Assembly (NCBI GenBank): GCA_034336665.1 | Contig: CM067569.1 | Span: 24,649,320 to 24,713,319 of the forward strand | DNA from: Luscinia megarhynchos | Taxonomy: Eukaryota; Chordata; Aves; Passeriformes; Turdidae | DNA: 64,000 nt | Direction: 5' to 3' | Part shown: positions 62,314-64,000 of the stretch, piece by piece | How positions within the stretch are numbered: the first letter of the stretch is position 1 | How the letters are laid out: each line of letters begins with the position of its first letter | The notes under the pieces: model-generated | Databases searched by the model: none | Told to the model about the DNA's origin: nothing | What the model saw: only the letters and a program-made list of their open reading frames with translations | Translations under genes and position numbers: made by a program

Positions 62314-64000
62314 AGTTATATCTAGTGCTTTTCTGGGTACACATGTTTATATACATGCAGAGGAATAAAAATCATTGTCTTATTCAGCTGTTCCTTTCTG
62401 ACACAGTTTTATTCCATTCATGGAAGGATAAGTAGAGAAACATGTAATAATAAACTTTATTGTGGTTAATGCCTTAAAAATTGAAAATCATCTGGAATCT
62501 TTGATCAAATTACCAACTATTATTATTTTAAGTACCCATTTTCTGTTTCCACGTAAATAATGATGAGCAGTAGGGAATTGCTACATTACTTAGCATGTTC
62601 ATTAGCAATGTTTCCTTTTTGATGGGGCTTAAAAAAAAGGAGGGGAGGGAGAGGTAGGAGCTTAGTCTGAAGGTAATGATGATTTGGATTAAGTTAATAA
62701 TGATATTTCCATTTGGAATGTTCAGAGGAGGAAAGTACAGACCCAAGTTAAACTGTATGTGAATGCAGCAATTTTCAAGGCTGAAGCAAACCAGAAGTTT
62801 AGGTTTTTTTCATGTCTCTCTATTGAATTGTGATAATTTCATGAAATTACTCTGCAGCTGATCTGGGCAGGAAACCAAACTTCTCAGTCTGCAGTCTGAT
62901 CCAGATCTTTAACTCTGAGAGAAATTTATGAACATGGAACTCGGTATCACCTCTTCACTCATTCAAAAAAATTTTAATTAAGGCATCTTTTTTGGCTCAT
63001 GTGTCATTTCAGAAGCTTATTCCCACTAGTTTGCTCATCTGCCTCTGTATCTTGCTTTTACCAGATTTATGTAGCCAATTATGCTCCATATAAAGATACA
63101 TTAAATAATTTAAAGTGTTACAGAATTCACATGGTCTGACCAGCCAGAATATTTTTTTAGATACTTAGAACATGTTTTTCAAAACTACTTCATAAAAATA
63201 ATCTAACAGTCTCCAAACTCATGGTACTTTCAAGAAGGAGATCTCTGTATTTTTTGGAGTCAATATTATTAAAATGTAGTGCAGATAAAGGGATGAAACT
63301 TGTAAGAATGCAGGGCAGCTACTAAAGTACTCTCTGAATTAATCCTTAGATATTTTCTGAAAACTGCTACCTTAAGGTGAGAAAGGTGTGAGGTAACTGT
63401 GTAGACTGACATTTGAGCAGTCTGTTCAAGATGCACTTTCCCTGATTTAATTTCTGCCTCTCAAGATCTGTTGTTGTGGTGGGGTTCATTTTAGAAGAGC
63501 AACTAGTTTAGTTGTTAGAACATGATGGAGAAAACTTTCTCCATTATATCCAGATGTTGTTTTCCATTATTTGTGCTAAAAATCTCTTTTACTAGCTGTG
63601 CCTAGTTGTTGAATGTGCTTAACCTTCATTTGCTAGTTTTCAGTATTTTGTTTTGTCTTGTAGTTTTTGATGGTTTTCTTTATGTGTTTGACATAAAAGC
63701 ACATTCACAGGTTTTTTTCAGTGCAACTGCCTGGTTAAATGTGTTTTCTGCATGTGCCATTTTGTAGGTGTCCAAATGGACTGTAGAGGATTTGGGTGTT
63801 TTGTCTGTTGTTTGAAGTGTAAGAGCTGTAGTTTGTTCATTAGGAGCATGAGGTTCAGGGTTGCAGATTAACCAGCTGCACTGCCTGCATTCATGTGGTC
63901 ACAACCTTCCAAATTTACCCCATCATGAAAGGAAGAATTAATTATGGTCCTAATTGACTGTTTCCTTGGCTATAAGCAGGAAGGAACTGCTAGGAGGCAA

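Larger units (their letters stand above)
38740..64000 (+). other. Probable intron 1 (to or beyond window end), no confirmed further exon
   Basis: After the donor at 38740 the sequence returns at once to AT-rich, CpG-poor DNA and stays so for 25 kb. No exon with a recognisable protein domain was seen. Candidate exons at 54424-54497 and 62104-62313 (plus), and 43448-43549 and 47722-47776 (minus), are listed separately. Long first introns are common in vertebrate genes for secreted, receptor or adhesion proteins, so the next true exon may lie outside the window. Confidence 0.5.

Overview
This is vertebrate nuclear DNA, most likely from a bird or a close reptile relative. There are no dense prokaryotic-style genes. 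Long AT-rich, CpG-poor non-coding sequence surrounds a single strong CpG island. One interspersed repeat (25989-26130) has the sequence and 3' end expected of the CR1 LINE that dominates avian genomes, and a second (about 60325-60455) looks like an ancient MIR-type SINE.

Layout. From 1 to about 37.4 kb is a gene-poor stretch with microsatellites, A- or T-rich tracts, the CR1 copy, and a hairpin element that resembles an old inverted-repeat transposon (7979-8102). A two-lobed CpG island covers about 37.5-38.83 kb. Its right lobe carries the best-supported gene feature: a plus-strand first coding exon (38694-38739). It has an ATG in fair context, a signal-peptide-like start and a consensus splice donor. 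No gene symbol can be assigned. From 38.74 kb to the window end is probably intron 1 of that gene, which may continue beyond the window.

Most reading frames of 60-190 codons look like chance or CpG-island shadow frames. A few segments combine coding-like reading frames with good splice sites and are given as candidate exons at low to moderate confidence. The most interesting are on the minus strand: 36697-36855 and 36506-36625, separated by a 71-base intron-like gap and ending in a stop codon. Two further minus-strand pieces (43448-43549 and 47722-47776) are phase-compatible with them and could form a small gene of about 144 codons antisense to the CpG-island gene, but one acceptor in that model is poor. 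On the plus strand, 54424-54497 and 62104-62313 are phase-compatible with the CpG-island exon. None of these peptides matches a family I recognise, and RNA evidence or comparative alignment is needed to decide.

No rRNA, tRNA, CRISPR, intact transposon or viral gene was seen.
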